64,000 nucleotides of DNA from Chrysomallon squamiferum (Eukaryota; Mollusca; Gastropoda; Neomphalida; Peltospiridae), in the NCBI GenBank assembly GCA_012295275.1, contig CM022672.1, positions 23,676,930 to 23,740,929 of the forward strand, given 5' to 3'. Of this stretch, positions 1 to 12,873 are shown piece by piece. Numbering within the stretch: position 1 is the first letter of the stretch; each line of letters opens with the position of its first letter. Position numbers and translations under genes: made by a program. Below the pieces are notes generated by a model. That model had not been told where the DNA came from. It searched no databases and saw only the letters and a list, made by a program, of their open reading frames with translations.

Positions 1-725
1 CAACTGAATATCCAAAGCCTAAATTATAAAGCCATTACTGTACTTTTGGCTCTTTTATATTCCTTGGTAAATGGAAATTTTGGTACTTCACCCTCACACA
101 CACACTTGCTTGTACAGAACCAAGCTTATTGTTCTAGAAAGTTGTCATTCTATGATGTATTAATCTATGCAAATAATTCTCAGTAACTGTGGTGTACATT
201 TATTATTATTATTGTTTTCAAATATAGCTCCAAAAAAGCAAAATGGCAGAATTCATGAAATTGCTAAATATTTTAAAATAGAAATATTTATACTTTAATA
301 GTAGATATTGGCCACCAGAAACATTACAGCAGTAACAAGGAAGTACAGATAGCATGTTTATGCTATATTTTTATTGTTCCTTAAGTATAAATTAAGTATT
401 TGTCATATTAGAAAGGGTATAGCCTACTTTATATTTAACAATTGAATCAAATAATGATTTCAGATTTAAACCAATTTAGAAGATTTAAATAGACCAAGAA
501 ACCTTGTTTTATATTACAATGCGCTGAATGAAGAATCTTATCATAGACAAAAATATTGTCAAGAGACACTGCAGTATTTTTAGTCACATTTTCAACATAA
601 TCTATAGAGAAGTCATTTGAATTTGTTCTTTAGTTCTTAAAGAAAGAAAGATAAATAACTAAAGATAACTTTACAATTTGTTTCTTAAATTCATGAATGT
701 TATTTTGTGACAAAATGTTAATTAC

Positions 726-944
726 CTTTTTATCATACACTGGCAGAGCTCCATGAAATATTGCCTTAACTCCTGATAATCTTCCAGGTCCTGTGACTGC
801 TACTTCCCCTTCTTGAATTCCAGATTTATATTTCTCTCTACATTCTTTTTTAATCTGATCTCCTGCTGATTCAAGTAATGATTTTGAAATCATCCCTTGA
901 TTAAGATACAAACCTGTGTTTGTGGAATTCACCAGAACATCGAA
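726..944 (-). CDS. Macrodomain exon of gene A (73 codons, intact)
   Basis: The exon is bounded by an acceptor (TTTCTTTTCAG) and a GTAATT donor and is phase 0 at both ends. It encodes the N-terminal core of a macrodomain: VLVNSTNTGL (the NSxN-type strand), then NQGMISKSLLESAG (the glycine-containing ADP-ribose loop and helix), then GPGRLSGVKAIFHGALP. It aligns without gaps to 33288-33506 in gene B. Its first residues differ (FDV instead of VDV) because the acceptor context has changed. It is preceded in the transcript by the 62-base exon 1950-2011, which encodes KTYISKIDIHFGELEKQK and joins in frame. Confidence 0.75.
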
Positions 945-1949
945 CTGAAAAGAAATACATATTTTTTCTACATTTCTGAAAAAAGATTCCATTAAAGAAT
1001 TAGATTTCATATAATATTACAAACTAACTAAAATTAACTAAATAAATAAATAATATTTTATAACAATGGAAATTGTAACAATTTCCTTCATTACCATACT
1101 TTATGCATGCACTGATACTAAACGGCTATTTCAAATAAAAGATGTATTTATCTGTATTCCTAAAATATTTATTATATTTAACTGGAATGGGAAATTAATT
1201 TAATATCCATTTAGGAATTATATTTGGATATATATTTTTTAATGTTCCTGAGATAAAAAGCAGGATATATTCATGTGCGAATGTTCTATGTGACTGACTG
1301 TTGACTGAATTTATAGAACTCATTGACATCACTAGTATTTACAGTATCTTGAATACAATATTACGGAAATTCTTGGACCAAATAACATAAGCAGACAATA
1401 CAAGAAAAAACAGCCAGTTATTAATTAGTTATTCTCTATGTTGCCAGTGACATATGGATATGATTATGAATATGTAGAATAAATTATAGAGAAAAACAAT
1501 CCCTTTTGGTAATGTCAAAATTATGAAGAAACCACCGTCTATACCCATAACTGATTTTAAAATAAAAATAAAATAAATAATAATAATTAAAATAAATTAA
1601 ATAATAATAACTAACATTTTTTTTTAAAATAACATATTCATATTCAAATGTTTTTTGTCATAGTGAAAAACAAAAAGTCATCTGATGCTGTCTAGGGTTA
1701 TAAATAATACAGTATGCAGGTTACTCATGATTACTTCATCAGGTGTATTTTACCACATAATTCAGAATCCTGTGGTTAATGCTGTTTTCCTTATAAATAA
1801 ATCTAATTCTGAATAATATAAATGAACAAATGTATGACATTATAAATGACAGACTGAGGAGGTAGAGTTTAGAAAATAAAGAAGCTGATGTCGTAAGAAA
1901 AAGTGTAACTTTTATAAGGTTAAATTAAAACAGTATTTTTATTTTGTAC

Positions 1950-2011
1950 CTTTTGCTTTTCAAGTTCTCCAAAATGAATGTCAATCTTTGAAATATATGT
2001 TTTAGCAGCAT
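1950..2011 (-). CDS. 62-base linker/macrodomain-start exon of gene A
   Basis: The acceptor is CTTTAATAG and the donor GTACAA; the exon starts in phase 1 and ends in phase 0. It encodes the first strand of the macrodomain (SKIDIHFGEL). It matches 35135-35196 in gene B with a few substitutions and the same length, and is intact. Confidence 0.7.
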
Positions 2012-2159
2012 CTATTAAAGAAAATAAAAAAAATTTAAAAATTATTTTTCCACTAAGGTTATGTAAAGTGGCATGAATTAAGGACAAATGTTTAAAAATA
2101 CAGTCATCTTGAAACCAAAATAATATTTATAATAAATTGACTTTTAATGTAAACAAACA

Positions 2160-4450
2160 ATTATTCAAGACCACTTCACAATCATCATTCTCATTTTGTG
2201 AAACTGAGCTGTTTTCTGGTGATGTGATTGTTATTTTAGCTTTCAGTTTCTTCAGCTGCATATGTAATTAAACCAACAATCTCATATCCAGTATCTTTAT
2301 CACTAGCAATGTTTTTAATAAGTACATATTCTCTGTCATACTCTCTTCAATTTTATCGAAAATGCTTTTTTCAATCACTATCTTCTTTTTCTCAAAATTT
2401 GTAAAATATGTTTAATTTCTTACAAAATATTAGGCAGAGATTTAAAACTTCCAACAAGAAATCATTTTTTTTTTTTTTGTATTTGGAATAACCAAAATTT
2501 TTCTTTTTCAAATTTATTTTGAATATTTGTTGCTCAAGGAGTTTTGTTACAGCTGTGAGGACATTTTCTCGTGGTGTTCCAAAATGACTTCTTCAACCAC
2601 TTTCTCTGCTGGTTTTACTTTGTCACCTTCAACATGCAAGACATTTTCTTCTTTAAAATCAAATGCATGAATGATATTTAGCTTCATTAATTTTTCACGT
2701 ACGAGGTTTTGTGCCTCATTACTACCTTTTAAGAAGTCAAATCTCAATGATGAAATTTTCACAGATATAACCAGTTTCTCTAATCTTTTGCACACCTCTG
2801 CACATATGTCTTTCTTTCAAAAAATTATGAATTCAACTTCTGACTCACATCTAGAAACTGGATCAATCGTTACAATGTTTTCATTAAACTCCTTTGAAAT
2901 GTGCAAAATTTCATGTATTAAGTCTCTGCTAAAGAAAACACATTTTTCTTGCAAACAGTCAGATCTTTGTCTTAAGAATTCCAATGCCTCAGAAACTGCA
3001 TCATTTAGTCCAACAAACACTAGTATGTTTTCTGAATTATTTAGTATACCTAACAACTGTATTCCATACTTTTTTTCAAGTTCTCCTGATATCTGGTCAA
3101 GTTCATGCAGTTTCCTAATTGAGTATATCCACCCTTTGTTCAATTTTCTCCCCCCTGGTCTCCCTTTGAGGCTTCAATGTGTAAAATAAATTCAGGTCAA
3201 TCTCAAAAATGTGCTCATTGTCGCGTCATTTAGAGATTTTTTAACATAGTCCTGGGCTGTAACATTGGACTTCAAAAATGCCAGTTTTGTAATTGAAATA
3301 GATAATCTGATGAATATGTTTTCCAATTTGTATCAAACAGTTTTGCTGATATCATTTATAACAATAATTAACTCTTGTTTCACAGGTAGCACGTTTTTTT
3401 TAATGACATCATGTCGTGATCATACTGATCAGATATTTGCTGAATTTCATAAAAATTCTAGCAGCATTGCATAAAGTAACCGTTCTATCTTTATAACTGT
3501 TTAACATTTTATGGATCTTTTCTAATACAGATGATATTATACTTGTGGTACCAACAATTAATAAATCTTCATTATTACAAGAAAGCAATATCTTTTCATC
3601 TTGCAATTTATTCTCTCAGCTGCTTTCTCAATTCCAAGGAGTTTTGTAATAGGCTGTGTACATATGTTTTCACAGAATTCAGAGATGATTTCATCAAGTA
3701 AAGTCTTTGCTTTCTGCACTTCTCTGTCTTCATTGTGAACTATAACTCCTCTTGCAAAATGAAACTTGTAATGGATTTGTTTCTCCTTGAAGTTTTCATC
3801 TATTACATCAGTAAACTCCTGATAATATTTCAGTTTTAAAGGAGAAAGTGGAATTGTGATAAATAAATTCTCCATTTTTGTTACAAACAGTAGCACATAT
3901 GTCTCTAAAACCAACAATAACAAAACCAGTTTTTGACTCATTGGTAAATGGTTTGATAATTAAAGTATGGTCATGATAAGTGGCAGGAATGTCCTGGAAT
4001 TCATCAGACTTTCTTTTCTTCATATGAATCCAAATATTTATTAATTTTTTTCATAACATCATGTGTTCCAATAAACAGTAATGAGTTTTTGTCATCTTTT
4101 GGAATAACTAATAACTTCTCTTCTCCAAATTTTTCTTCAATTCTTTCAGCTATTTTTGACAGACCAAGAACTTTTTTTAAGGGTTTTTCAGATATATTCT
4201 CTTCATGTTGTTTAATTATTTCATCTAGCATCTACTCTGATTTCTCTGCACTCTTGCATTCTGTAAACATTATAATTCCTTTTTCTGGTTCAAACTGACA
4301 TTTTGTTTGCTAACTTTCAAGTCTTTTCAAAATGTAATTCAGTGCAGTGTCCTTGGATTTCAAAAATCTAACTTTCAGAGCTGAAAGTTTCACCAGTTTA
4401 CTTTCCTGCTTTTCTTTCTAATGATCTAAACTGTGCCTCTCTGATTTGCA
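2160..4450 (-). pseudogene. Frameshifted KH-like repeat array of gene A
   Basis: The minus strand holds overlapping open segments in different frames that together read as a repeated KH-like array. The recurring signature is a helix rich in LLDEII or VVEEVI, then an acidic/Asn stretch, then P-(I/V/L)-x-K-(L/V)-LG(L/I), as in QPITKLLGIEKAAERI (near 3640), EKPLKKVLGLSKIAERI (near 4160) and, in gene B, QPVTKLLGLEKTATNI. PARP14 and DTX3L carry comparable KH-type arrays. Frame changes are visible near 4010, 3900, 3600, 3470, 2800 and 2540. The last lies where gene B has a longer in-frame sequence and this copy lacks about a dozen bases plus one G. Most of the array (about 2745-4450) has no counterpart in gene B. 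Confidence 0.7.
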
Positions 4451-4758
4451 ATCCAGATAGCTTCCTATAAATTATATTCACACTTCTTACCATAATCAAA
4501 ATACTAGTTAAAAAAATTCTACTTTTATTTAAGTAGAGGGTGCTAACTGCAACATTATAAAAAGTCCTCGCTTTCCATGGCAATACTTACAACTGTCTTC
4601 TAGCACTAACTGTTGATAGAAATGTGATTACTTAAATGTTCTACAGTAAATAATTTCTGCTGTAACAAATGCTGAAACAATTTTATTTATTTTATTTTAT
4701 TTTATTTTATTCATTTAATTTTAACAATTGGAACCTATTAAAATAAACAATATAATAC

Positions 4759-4792
4759 CACGCTGATGAACTCCATCTGAATGGGCTGCCAT
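4759..4792 (-). CDS. First coding exon of gene A (MAAHSDGVHQR)
   Basis: The ATG at 4792 sits in a strong initiation context (AAAGATGGCAGCC). It opens 11 codons and ends in phase 1 at a GTATTA donor. The same exon is conserved in gene B (37359-37392, MAAHSDGADQP). An acceptor-like TTTATTTTTGTAG lies about 45 bases upstream, suggesting that the ATG is in the second exon behind a 5' UTR exon. A short upstream ORF (ATGGCGACTACTGTTTGA) lies between them. Confidence 0.65.
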
Positions 4793-5192
4793 CTTTAAAC
4801 AATCCGAATCAAACAGTAGTCGCCATTGCAGTTACATTCTACAAAAATAAATAAATGATCATTTCATATCGTCACCCCTTCCATCGAACGATAATGACTG
4901 TATGGTGCATTTTATTTTTTGAATATAAAAACGTTCTTTTCAAATGTAAATTGAGAGACAGAGAGTTAAATGTCATGACAGTGAACTGATAAACATACAA
5001 TGATTATGATATATATACACTACATTAGGAAATGGTAACTCGGTTAATGATTTAATAATAATCGTATATATACCTGCATGTGGTTACATAAGTAATAAAT
5101 AATAAACTGATATATTTTGTAATTAAAATTCAATAGAACAACATTTTAAATAATAACCGTTCGAATAAAAAGAATTGCAGCCAGAAGTTAAG

Positions 5193-5210
5193 GAAATCGA
5201 AACCGAAACT
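5193..5210 (+). promoter_or_regulatory. ISRE/IRF-type motif L1
   Basis: GAAATCGAAACCGAAACT is a perfect GAAANNGAAANNGAAACT. It is followed 27 bases later by TGACGTAA (5238-5245), a CRE/ATF-type site. Confidence 0.6.
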
Positions 5211-5334
5211 GGGAGTTATTAGAAATCGCGTGACAAGTGACGTAAAATAAAAACTAGACTGGACTATCAGCTCAATTCGAAATCCTAACACTTCGTAACT
5301 TCCGATTAAAATAAACAAATAAATAAATAAACCG

Positions 5335-5388
<54 letters not shown>

Positions 5389-5392
5389 TGAA

Positions 5393-5435
<43 letters not shown>
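5335..5435. repeat. (AAT)n followed by (ATT)n: hairpin-forming microsatellite
   Basis: About 50 bases of AAT repeats are followed, after a short ATATGAATATT centre, by about 45 bases of ATT repeats. The two arms are complementary and would fold into a long AT hairpin. Confidence 0.9.
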
Positions 5436-5438
<3 letters not shown>

Positions 5439-5784
5439 TAAAAGAAAAAAGAAAAGTAAATAAATAAATATTCAACAAGTTGGGGCTTAAACTAGGATGT
5501 TAATATTATTCTGAAGCTGTCTCGATACAGAAAAATCTGAATTTTGATTAGTAAACACGTACACGCAAAATAAAAAAGTTCATAACTTTTATTTATTTAT
5601 TTAAGTTCAGAAAACGAAGTAACAGAAAAATTACTTGAATGAACATATTTAAATAGTAGTTTTTCAGGGATCGATAGCCGCTAAGAATAAACGTAATTGA
5701 AAGGATAACAAGGAATTTAAGTATTTTCACTGCCTTAGTACTTTAATTCTTTATGCACTTATATTACACTAATATATGTAATGC

Positions 5785-5789
<5 letters not shown>

Positions 5790-5852
<63 letters not shown>
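5790..5852. repeat. (GA)n microsatellite
   Basis: An uninterrupted GA tract in the second upstream module of gene A. A longer one lies at 6501-6588, starting the third module. Confidence 0.95.
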
Positions 5853-5856
<4 letters not shown>

Positions 5857-6327
5857 GTGTGTGTGTATGTATTACATAACTGTATTTATTTTTGACACGA
5901 CAAGCCATATTGGTAGAAATAAAAAGACCATACACATTTCAATGATGTTAACCTACAGGACTACGACATAAATAAGTATTTTTACTCTTGTGCTAACCTA
6001 CTATTTTAAACATTTAAGAATTTTAATTTATATTAATATATGAAACTAATGAGAGATAGAGTAACATGCATTTATTTAAAAATCTTTTCTTCACAGCATA
6101 ATTAAACCAGTAAATTGGTACACAATAAAGACTACAGCGACATAAGTGCTTGCACATTATATCTACAATATAATTATATAGGAAGATGAAAATGTATTAT
6201 TATAAGTTATATATTCTGAAATTAAAATATAAATAAAAATTTAAAATAATAATCTGTAAACAAAATAAAATAAAAAGAGTGAAATAGCAGATACAACATT
6301 TTGCGGCAAGAAAGTACGAACATTAAA

Positions 6328-6345
6328 GAAATCGAAAACGAAACT
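6328..6345 (+). promoter_or_regulatory. ISRE/IRF-type motif L2
   Basis: GAAATCGAAAACGAAACT is a perfect GAAANNGAAANNGAAACT in the second upstream module of gene A. The CRE-like site of L1 is not retained here. Confidence 0.55.
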
Positions 6346-6497
6346 GAGTTACTAAAATCGCTAAAATAGTAAGTAGATCGTTAAAACACAAAAATTATAT
6401 TGAAAAATTAATAACAAAATAAATTCATGAATAAATACCTAAATACCTAGGCAAATAAAGACTGCTCTGATAGAATGATTTTCAAGCAGTCTCCATA

Positions 6498-6500
<3 letters not shown>

Positions 6501-6588
<88 letters not shown>
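6501..6588. repeat. (GA)n microsatellite
   Basis: An uninterrupted GA tract of more than 40 units at the start of the third upstream module. Confidence 0.95.
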
Positions 6589-6593
<5 letters not shown>

Positions 6594-6809
6594 CATTACA
6601 TCGGGAGAAGGTAATTCATCCATTCACCGTTTGAATAATAATTATATGTAATTATTTATATAGATCTATCGATGAATTTAAATGAGAATAAAGTCATAAA
6701 TTTATATATATATTGAAATTAAAATATATATAAAACCAATTTTTAAACAGTTATCATTAAAATAAATTCCAAATACAATGTTTTGCAGTATGAACGTACA
6801 AAAATTAAG

Positions 6810-6827
6810 GAAATCGAAATAGAATCT
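6810..6827 (+). promoter_or_regulatory. Degenerate ISRE-type motif L3
   Basis: GAAATCGAAATAGAATCT keeps the spacing but has one change in the third GAAA. It lies in the third module, followed by GGGAGTTACTAGAAATC as in the others. Confidence 0.4.
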
Positions 6828-6856
6828 GGGAGTTACTAGAAATCACAAAATAATAA

Positions 6857-6887
<31 letters not shown>

Positions 6888-8955
6888 AAACTGAAAAGTA
6901 AATGAATTAAAAATGTAAAAATAAAATAAAATAAATAATCAAGAAGCTGGTTGCTAAAATAGCATGTAAACATTCGTCTGACTTTCTGACTTAAAAGCTT
7001 TCTCGATAAAGAGCAACTTTTGTAGTCTGAATTATTTAAACACGGTATGTAAAATAATAACATTTTCTTATGATGAATAATATATTCTTTAGCATTTTCA
7101 CTTTATTTGCCATGGGAATAATTAATTTTAATAGACAGATAATGTGATCGTGTTAAAGTGATTAAATCGAGTCTTTCAAAATGTAAAATCGATTGACTAA
7201 CGTGAATATACATACATATACATATAGACGTACACAAATACACAAAGAAAGAGAGAAAGTATATACTAATATTTTACTGAAATCAGGAAACCCATCATAT
7301 GAACAGAGATATAAAATATATTTAAAATCGAATAGATTTTTGTTTCAGCAGAAGTAAAGAATTTTTGTTCTCTGTGGAAGCCGGGACCGTTTAGGGCCAA
7401 AGATTGATCAGGTCTGCCAAGTAAAATTATTAATTAAAATTATTTTCACAAATTTAAGAAATCTCTAAAATGTTCGCCAAAGTTTCATTAACAATGGAAA
7501 GACTTGTAGGCCTATATGATTAACGCTTGTCTAATATGAAGATATATCTAATTACATGTTTCAAGTTATATTGGTTATTTATTGTTAATAATTGGTTCGC
7601 TGAGCTCATCATATTCCAAGACCAGGTTGTGTGTGTGTGTGTGTGTGTGTGTGTTGTACATTCTAGTCCGAGTACACTGGCGGAGAACTGCTCAGTCAGA
7701 CAACTGCTCAGACGGACATCTGGATGGATATCTCTGGTTCTCTGCCATTTGGCAACGATTACGGCTAGTTTACTCTTATAAAAATATTTTTGGCTTTGCA
7801 TTCCTTTAGATTCATCATTTTCGAGTTCGTTTGTAGCACAAACAAATACAACTTAGTTGTACATACACACGCTACAAGAAGAAACCCAAGACCTCTATTA
7901 CCAAAATCACGAACTCGGAAATCTTAGGACATGCTTGTTCCAAATGATAGGTTTTAATAAATTATATTCAAAATCTACTTTTTACTTTTAAACGCCGCTG
8001 AAAATGGATAAAATGTTATCTTGTAAACAGATAAACAGAAAAAAACTACTACTATTACATTCTATCAGAATATGAGTAGACGAATCTGTGGATTATCTCT
8101 TTTCATTTTTCACCCATATATATATATATATTTAAGGCAGAAAACTTGCATTCGTATAAAATATTATGAAATCTGTAAATAAAGTTTATTTAATATTTAT
8201 GAGTATGAATATATCTGTTTTTACATATACATATGTGTTTTAAAACGAATTAATATATTGTTTTCACAAGCTTCATCCAGTAATACACTACTTGATTGGC
8301 AAAATTAATTTGTTTCAAAACCACAGTTATTTTCTTTTGGCATTTTTGTTGTACAGTACATGTACATAATTATAACAAATTAATGGCGATCTTCATAAAT
8401 ATGACTGGGAAAAATTATGCATGTAAACTGAGATTAACACCAAATGAAATTTAGGCTTACAAAAATAATTTAAAAATTACATCAAATAATAAATAAGATT
8501 TTATTAATTATCTCAGAAACTTGCAACATATACCAATGTAAATATTTAATGACATTCCTTCTTTCTTTTTTAAATCTAATATAAACAAACGTTCACATAT
8601 GTTATATCTATGACACAGTTTTTAAAATTAAATCATACATCTCACTATTTTATGACCAGGCATTCATTAAATACATAAACAGTTTAGAAAACTTTGAAAA
8701 TAAGTTACTATTCTTATAAATATTTTATGGTTGAGTCGCTATATATATATATATCTGCCTTCCTATGAATATTAGGTCTAATAAAAATTGATTTTGTCTT
8801 GTACCAAGATTTAAGTGTATGAGAAGACACTTATGAACTTAAGTGTTTTTAACTGAAATAAAATTGAAAAATTGTTTAAACAATTACTGATGTATCAGTA
8901 TGATATGTTCTTAATGTTTTCGCCTTAAAGGAAACCTTTTTTAATATAGAACAAT

Positions 8956-10871
8956 GACACAGTTTAATTTTTCTGCTGATAACTGCAAATGAATAAAAAG
9001 TTTAATAAATTTAATAAAACATGTTATGTAGAAGTAAGATGCAGAAACAATAACTATTAAAAATTCTTGAAAGGACAATTTATGCACTTTAACAAAACTC
9101 CCAAAAGAAAATAGAGAATAATAAAAATACTATAACGTTTTACCGGCATTTATCATGTTAAATAATAAAAAATTTATCTTCAAAATTAGGAAATTGCTTT
9201 TCATTTGTCAAGACATCTTTCATTCAGCAATCAGAGGGATGAAATAAATGCCAAGCCTTTAGGCACTGGCAACAACTGTAAGACACCAGACAGGTTCTTC
9301 CATTAAACAAAACTGGCCACAATTTTATGTGTTCCTATGAACTGTTTGTGACTGCCATTTTAAAGTATGAAGCATCTCTTGCATCACTGTAAATTCAGAA
9401 TAATGATTCTATGCCATAGGGTTTTAACAAAAATACATTTATAACAATTATTTAGGACAAAAATGATTTTGTAAATAGATATTAACAGCAAAATATACCG
9501 CATACAACACCAGTGGAATCATCATACAATCACCCAGAGATGACTTAACAGAAATTAAAAGAGGTGAAGAAAACAGTAGTCCAAGAACGTACTGAAAAAC
9601 GGTGGACCATCCCATATTAGATGTTAATTAACAAGCTGGTGACTACAAGCAAAGACCACACTGTCTTAAGAACACATCAGCTTGCATATAGCAGCTTTGA
9701 GGCATGTACTACAAATATGGCAAATAGCACTGCACTGGAGACATTTTAAATTATTTCAGGAGGAAATTCTGCAAAAGTACTTGGGGGTCTTAAGCGAATC
9801 ATCTGTCTTTTTTATAGTTGCATAAATTAGTCAGATTGTGGCTGTAGGTTCTGTCAATTTCCTCTGTGTGTGTGTGTGTGATTATTTATATTACATCTGT
9901 TTTCATCTTGCTGAAATGTTGTGAATAATAGAAAGATACCTTTGTAAAATTGTATTTGCAAAATATTTATATATATATATTCTTCCATGCTACTGTTTTC
10001 TTCCAATAATCTTTTCCTTCCATTGCAAATACAATATGCATGTATTTCATTAAAGCCTAAAGGCCTAATTCAAAATGGAAACTAATTACACTTCAGAGTT
10101 TTGACAACAGTTATTAAACACTCTGCATGTATTTCATTATAGCCTATAGGCCTAATTCTAAATGGAAAATAAAACAAGGCCAGAGCTTTTATATGGGTCT
10201 AATTACACTTCACATAGAACTTTGAAATATTTTAGCAAAAATAGGATTTTGGTCAATCAGGAAAAATGCTTTAATACTGAAAAAGTAGAAATTTGTTTGA
10301 AATATCAATTAATAAAGTGCCTATATGATTATCGTTTACATCAAAAAAACTGTTGCCTAGTTTTCCATACACAGTGTTAAAAGAAGAGGAAACAAAATAG
10401 GAAAGTGAATTAAAAGAAAAAAACTCTGTTTGCTTCTTCTCTTTCCACGGCCCTCTGTAATTAGGCTTTTAAAATAACTTAGACTAGTCACTTCCACTGA
10501 AGAACACTAGTCTCATGTATGTCACAACTACTTCATAATCTCAGGCAAAATATATGATTTTTATGTTTTCTAAGATATTTTTTCCTTCAAATATTATTTT
10601 AAGCAACTGAAAAAAATAATAAAATTTATTTATTTAACTTTTTGTAAGAATTTTTGATTGAAATCACAAACACTTTTAAAAATTACATAATGCAGACACA
10701 TGGAAGCTGACAATTTTGTGAAAATGAATATTGTTCATATCTAAATGTTCATCTGTAAAAACATTATGCACACATTTTTCACATGTAAGGTTAGATTTGT
10801 TAAACAGACAAAGTTAACAGTTTTCTGGTAAATATAGTTGCATAAGATTATTATAATTAGTGTATATATGA

Positions 10872-10920
<49 letters not shown>

Positions 10921-11355
10921 ATTTGTTGTATTTTGTTCTTGATTCATATAGACTTCAAAAAAAAAAAAAAAAAAATAAAATAAAATAAAATAAAAAAAAA
11001 TAAATAAATAAAATAATAATAATAATAATAAGCCTGTAATCACTGAACCACTTCACCTCAAGCCATTTAAGTATTTCAAAGTTTATTCTTATTGACTGTA
11101 AATAATAAAATAAATAATAAGCCTGTAATCACTGAACTACATACACCTCAAACTGTTTAATTGTTCCCATTTTTATTTTTATTGTTTGTAAAAACATAAT
11201 AATAATTTCTTCATGAAGTTTATTATTTAATTAATCCTATATTAAAGGTGCATAAATGATAAGTAAAACATTTTGATTTCTAAACTCTTTATTATTTTTC
11301 CACACGTGCAAAAATATATACAAAAAACAAATCTGGAAAAAAAGAAATCAATAAC

Positions 11356-11390
<35 letters not shown>

Positions 11391-12830
11391 TCCCCAAAAA
11401 ACCTCCACAAAATAACTAATAATAATAATACTAATGAAAAAAAATGAAATAAAATATAATTAAAAAACAATTAAAAAAAAAAAATTAGTAAAAGATTAGT
11501 TATTTAATTCAAACAGAAATACTTACATGATTGACAAAAAATTCTTCATCTGTTAAATAATTTCTTAATGCGAGATCAAGTAAATACAAGAATTCAGAAA
11601 ATAAGTTTTTGTTTTTGTTTTTCTGCTTTTTCTTTAATAATAAAATAAAGTGAAATTTATACCTAAAAGTTATTCATATTTTTTCTTTTCAATTTAGTAT
11701 CATTTGAAATTTCCATTTAATTTCTCTGAATGAAGATGTAAGAATTAAATCCAATATGGTTATTTTTATTTCAAAACAAATTATCTGCATGCATGTTCCA
11801 TGTTGATAGTATTGTAAGTGAAAAATTAATTTAACTCCATCTATGCAACTAGTTTCAAAAATGCTTTGTTGATTATTATTTTTCTTATATGTGTATGTTT
11901 TCTGGTTACATTTGTAAAAATTTCAGTCATCAGCCTTTTTTGATTTCTGAAATATTCTTACAGTTTAAAAGTTAAATATGTTGGTCAGTCCGTTGCTCTT
12001 TTCACAAATAATAATAATAAGAAAACAACTAAAAATATGAGATAGTAATGATAGAGCAACTTTGTTATTTTGGAAACAATTACTGATGACTTACTATAAG
12101 AATAAATTTAAAAAAAAAAAAAAAAAAAAATCATTAAGATGTTAATGCTTTACGAACTTAAAATCTCAGAAACAAAACTGGACAATATTTTCTCATAAAG
12201 ATTTTTCATTCCAAATTAAGCAGTTATTATCATAAATAGTAACATGAATAGGACTGATGTATAATGTACCTCTCAGAAGTTCATAAAATAATTTTTCTTT
12301 TTAACTTCTCATCTATTATAACTTACATTAGGAAAAGGAAAGAAAAAAAAAAGGTTTTCTAACCTTCTGTAAAATACCAGTTTACAACGACTTATATTCT
12401 TTGAATTATTTCAGGTGTCCAACAATGGAACATACATACTACTGAAAAACAAGATGAAGAATGTATTGTCAAAATGTAAAACATATTTACAATAAATAAA
12501 CAACAGTCATCAATGAATAAAATATCTATTATACAAAGTTTTGGAAAATTTACACTTTAATATAGAAAAGGTATTTCCATGATGAATGAGAGAACTGTCA
12601 CATTCGTTATCAATTATAATAAAAAAATATATTTGAAGCTTATTAACTGGTTGTAGTTCAAAAGAATTTCCAGTCTATCCTAGTTTTAAAGAAAAATAGA
12701 ATAAACAAATTCTCGAATTTTACTTTTACCCACACCTTTAAAAAAAACTATAAATAAAATCCTTACGTATAATTTTTAATTGTATTTGAAAGCTTGCCTT
12801 GTTCATATAACAAAACCACCAAAATAAAAA

Positions 12831-12873
<43 letters not shown>

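Larger units (their letters stand above)
1..4792 (-). pseudogene. Gene A: decayed paralogue of the macrodomain/DTX3L-like gene, 5' part (continues beyond base 1)
   Basis: This is a second copy of the 5' half of the gene at 16935-37392, in the same orientation; the two are recognisably homologous along exons and introns. Exons seen: first coding exon 4759-4792, a broken KH-like region about 2160-4450, the 62-base exon 1950-2011 and the 219-base macrodomain exon 726-944. Relative to the right copy, a deletion joins intron sequence near 2155 to the middle of the KH exon, removing the counterpart of about 35320-36755 (the whole M1 macrodomain). The KH-like region is split over several frames. The small exons remain open with good splice sites, so a short product cannot be excluded. 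The homologue of the next exon (32161-32394) would lie left of base 1. Calling the KH-like part a pseudogene is well supported; calling the whole locus dead is inference. Confidence 0.75.
4793..8955. promoter_or_regulatory. Upstream region of gene A with tandem ISRE-bearing modules
   Basis: No gene is visible here. The segment is paralogous to 37439-42240 and holds about three tandem modules (roughly 4890-5640, 5745-6480 and 6500-7075). Each has a (GA)n or other simple tract, a line like TGGTACACAATAAAGACTACAG, a TATA-rich stretch, an ISRE-type motif followed by GGGAGTTAYTAGAAATCGCG, then an (AAAT)n tract and a conserved TTAGTAAACACG block. Module edges are blurred by microsatellites. A regulatory role is inference from the motifs and from the position directly upstream of the gene. 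Confidence 0.55.

Noticed and set aside
5211-5220. GGGAGTTATT after the ISRE-type motif as a possible NF-kappaB site.
   Set aside because: At least two mismatches to GGGRNNYYCC; not supportable.
5753-5971. Open frames with Arg-Glu or Ser-Leu repeats over (GA)n tracts (also at 23810, 37590, 38444, 38525 and 40227).
   Set aside because: They are products of dinucleotide repeats, not genes.
11524-11630. Exon-like minus-strand stretch (EFLYLLDLALRNYLTDEEFF) ending at a GTAAGT donor.
   Set aside because: It has only a weak acceptor and no partner exons nearby, so it is compatible with chance in AT-rich DNA.
12416-12480. Plus-strand TTATTTCAG acceptor followed by a short open frame ending in TAA.
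   Set aside because: It is isolated, with no upstream exon found and no recognisable protein.
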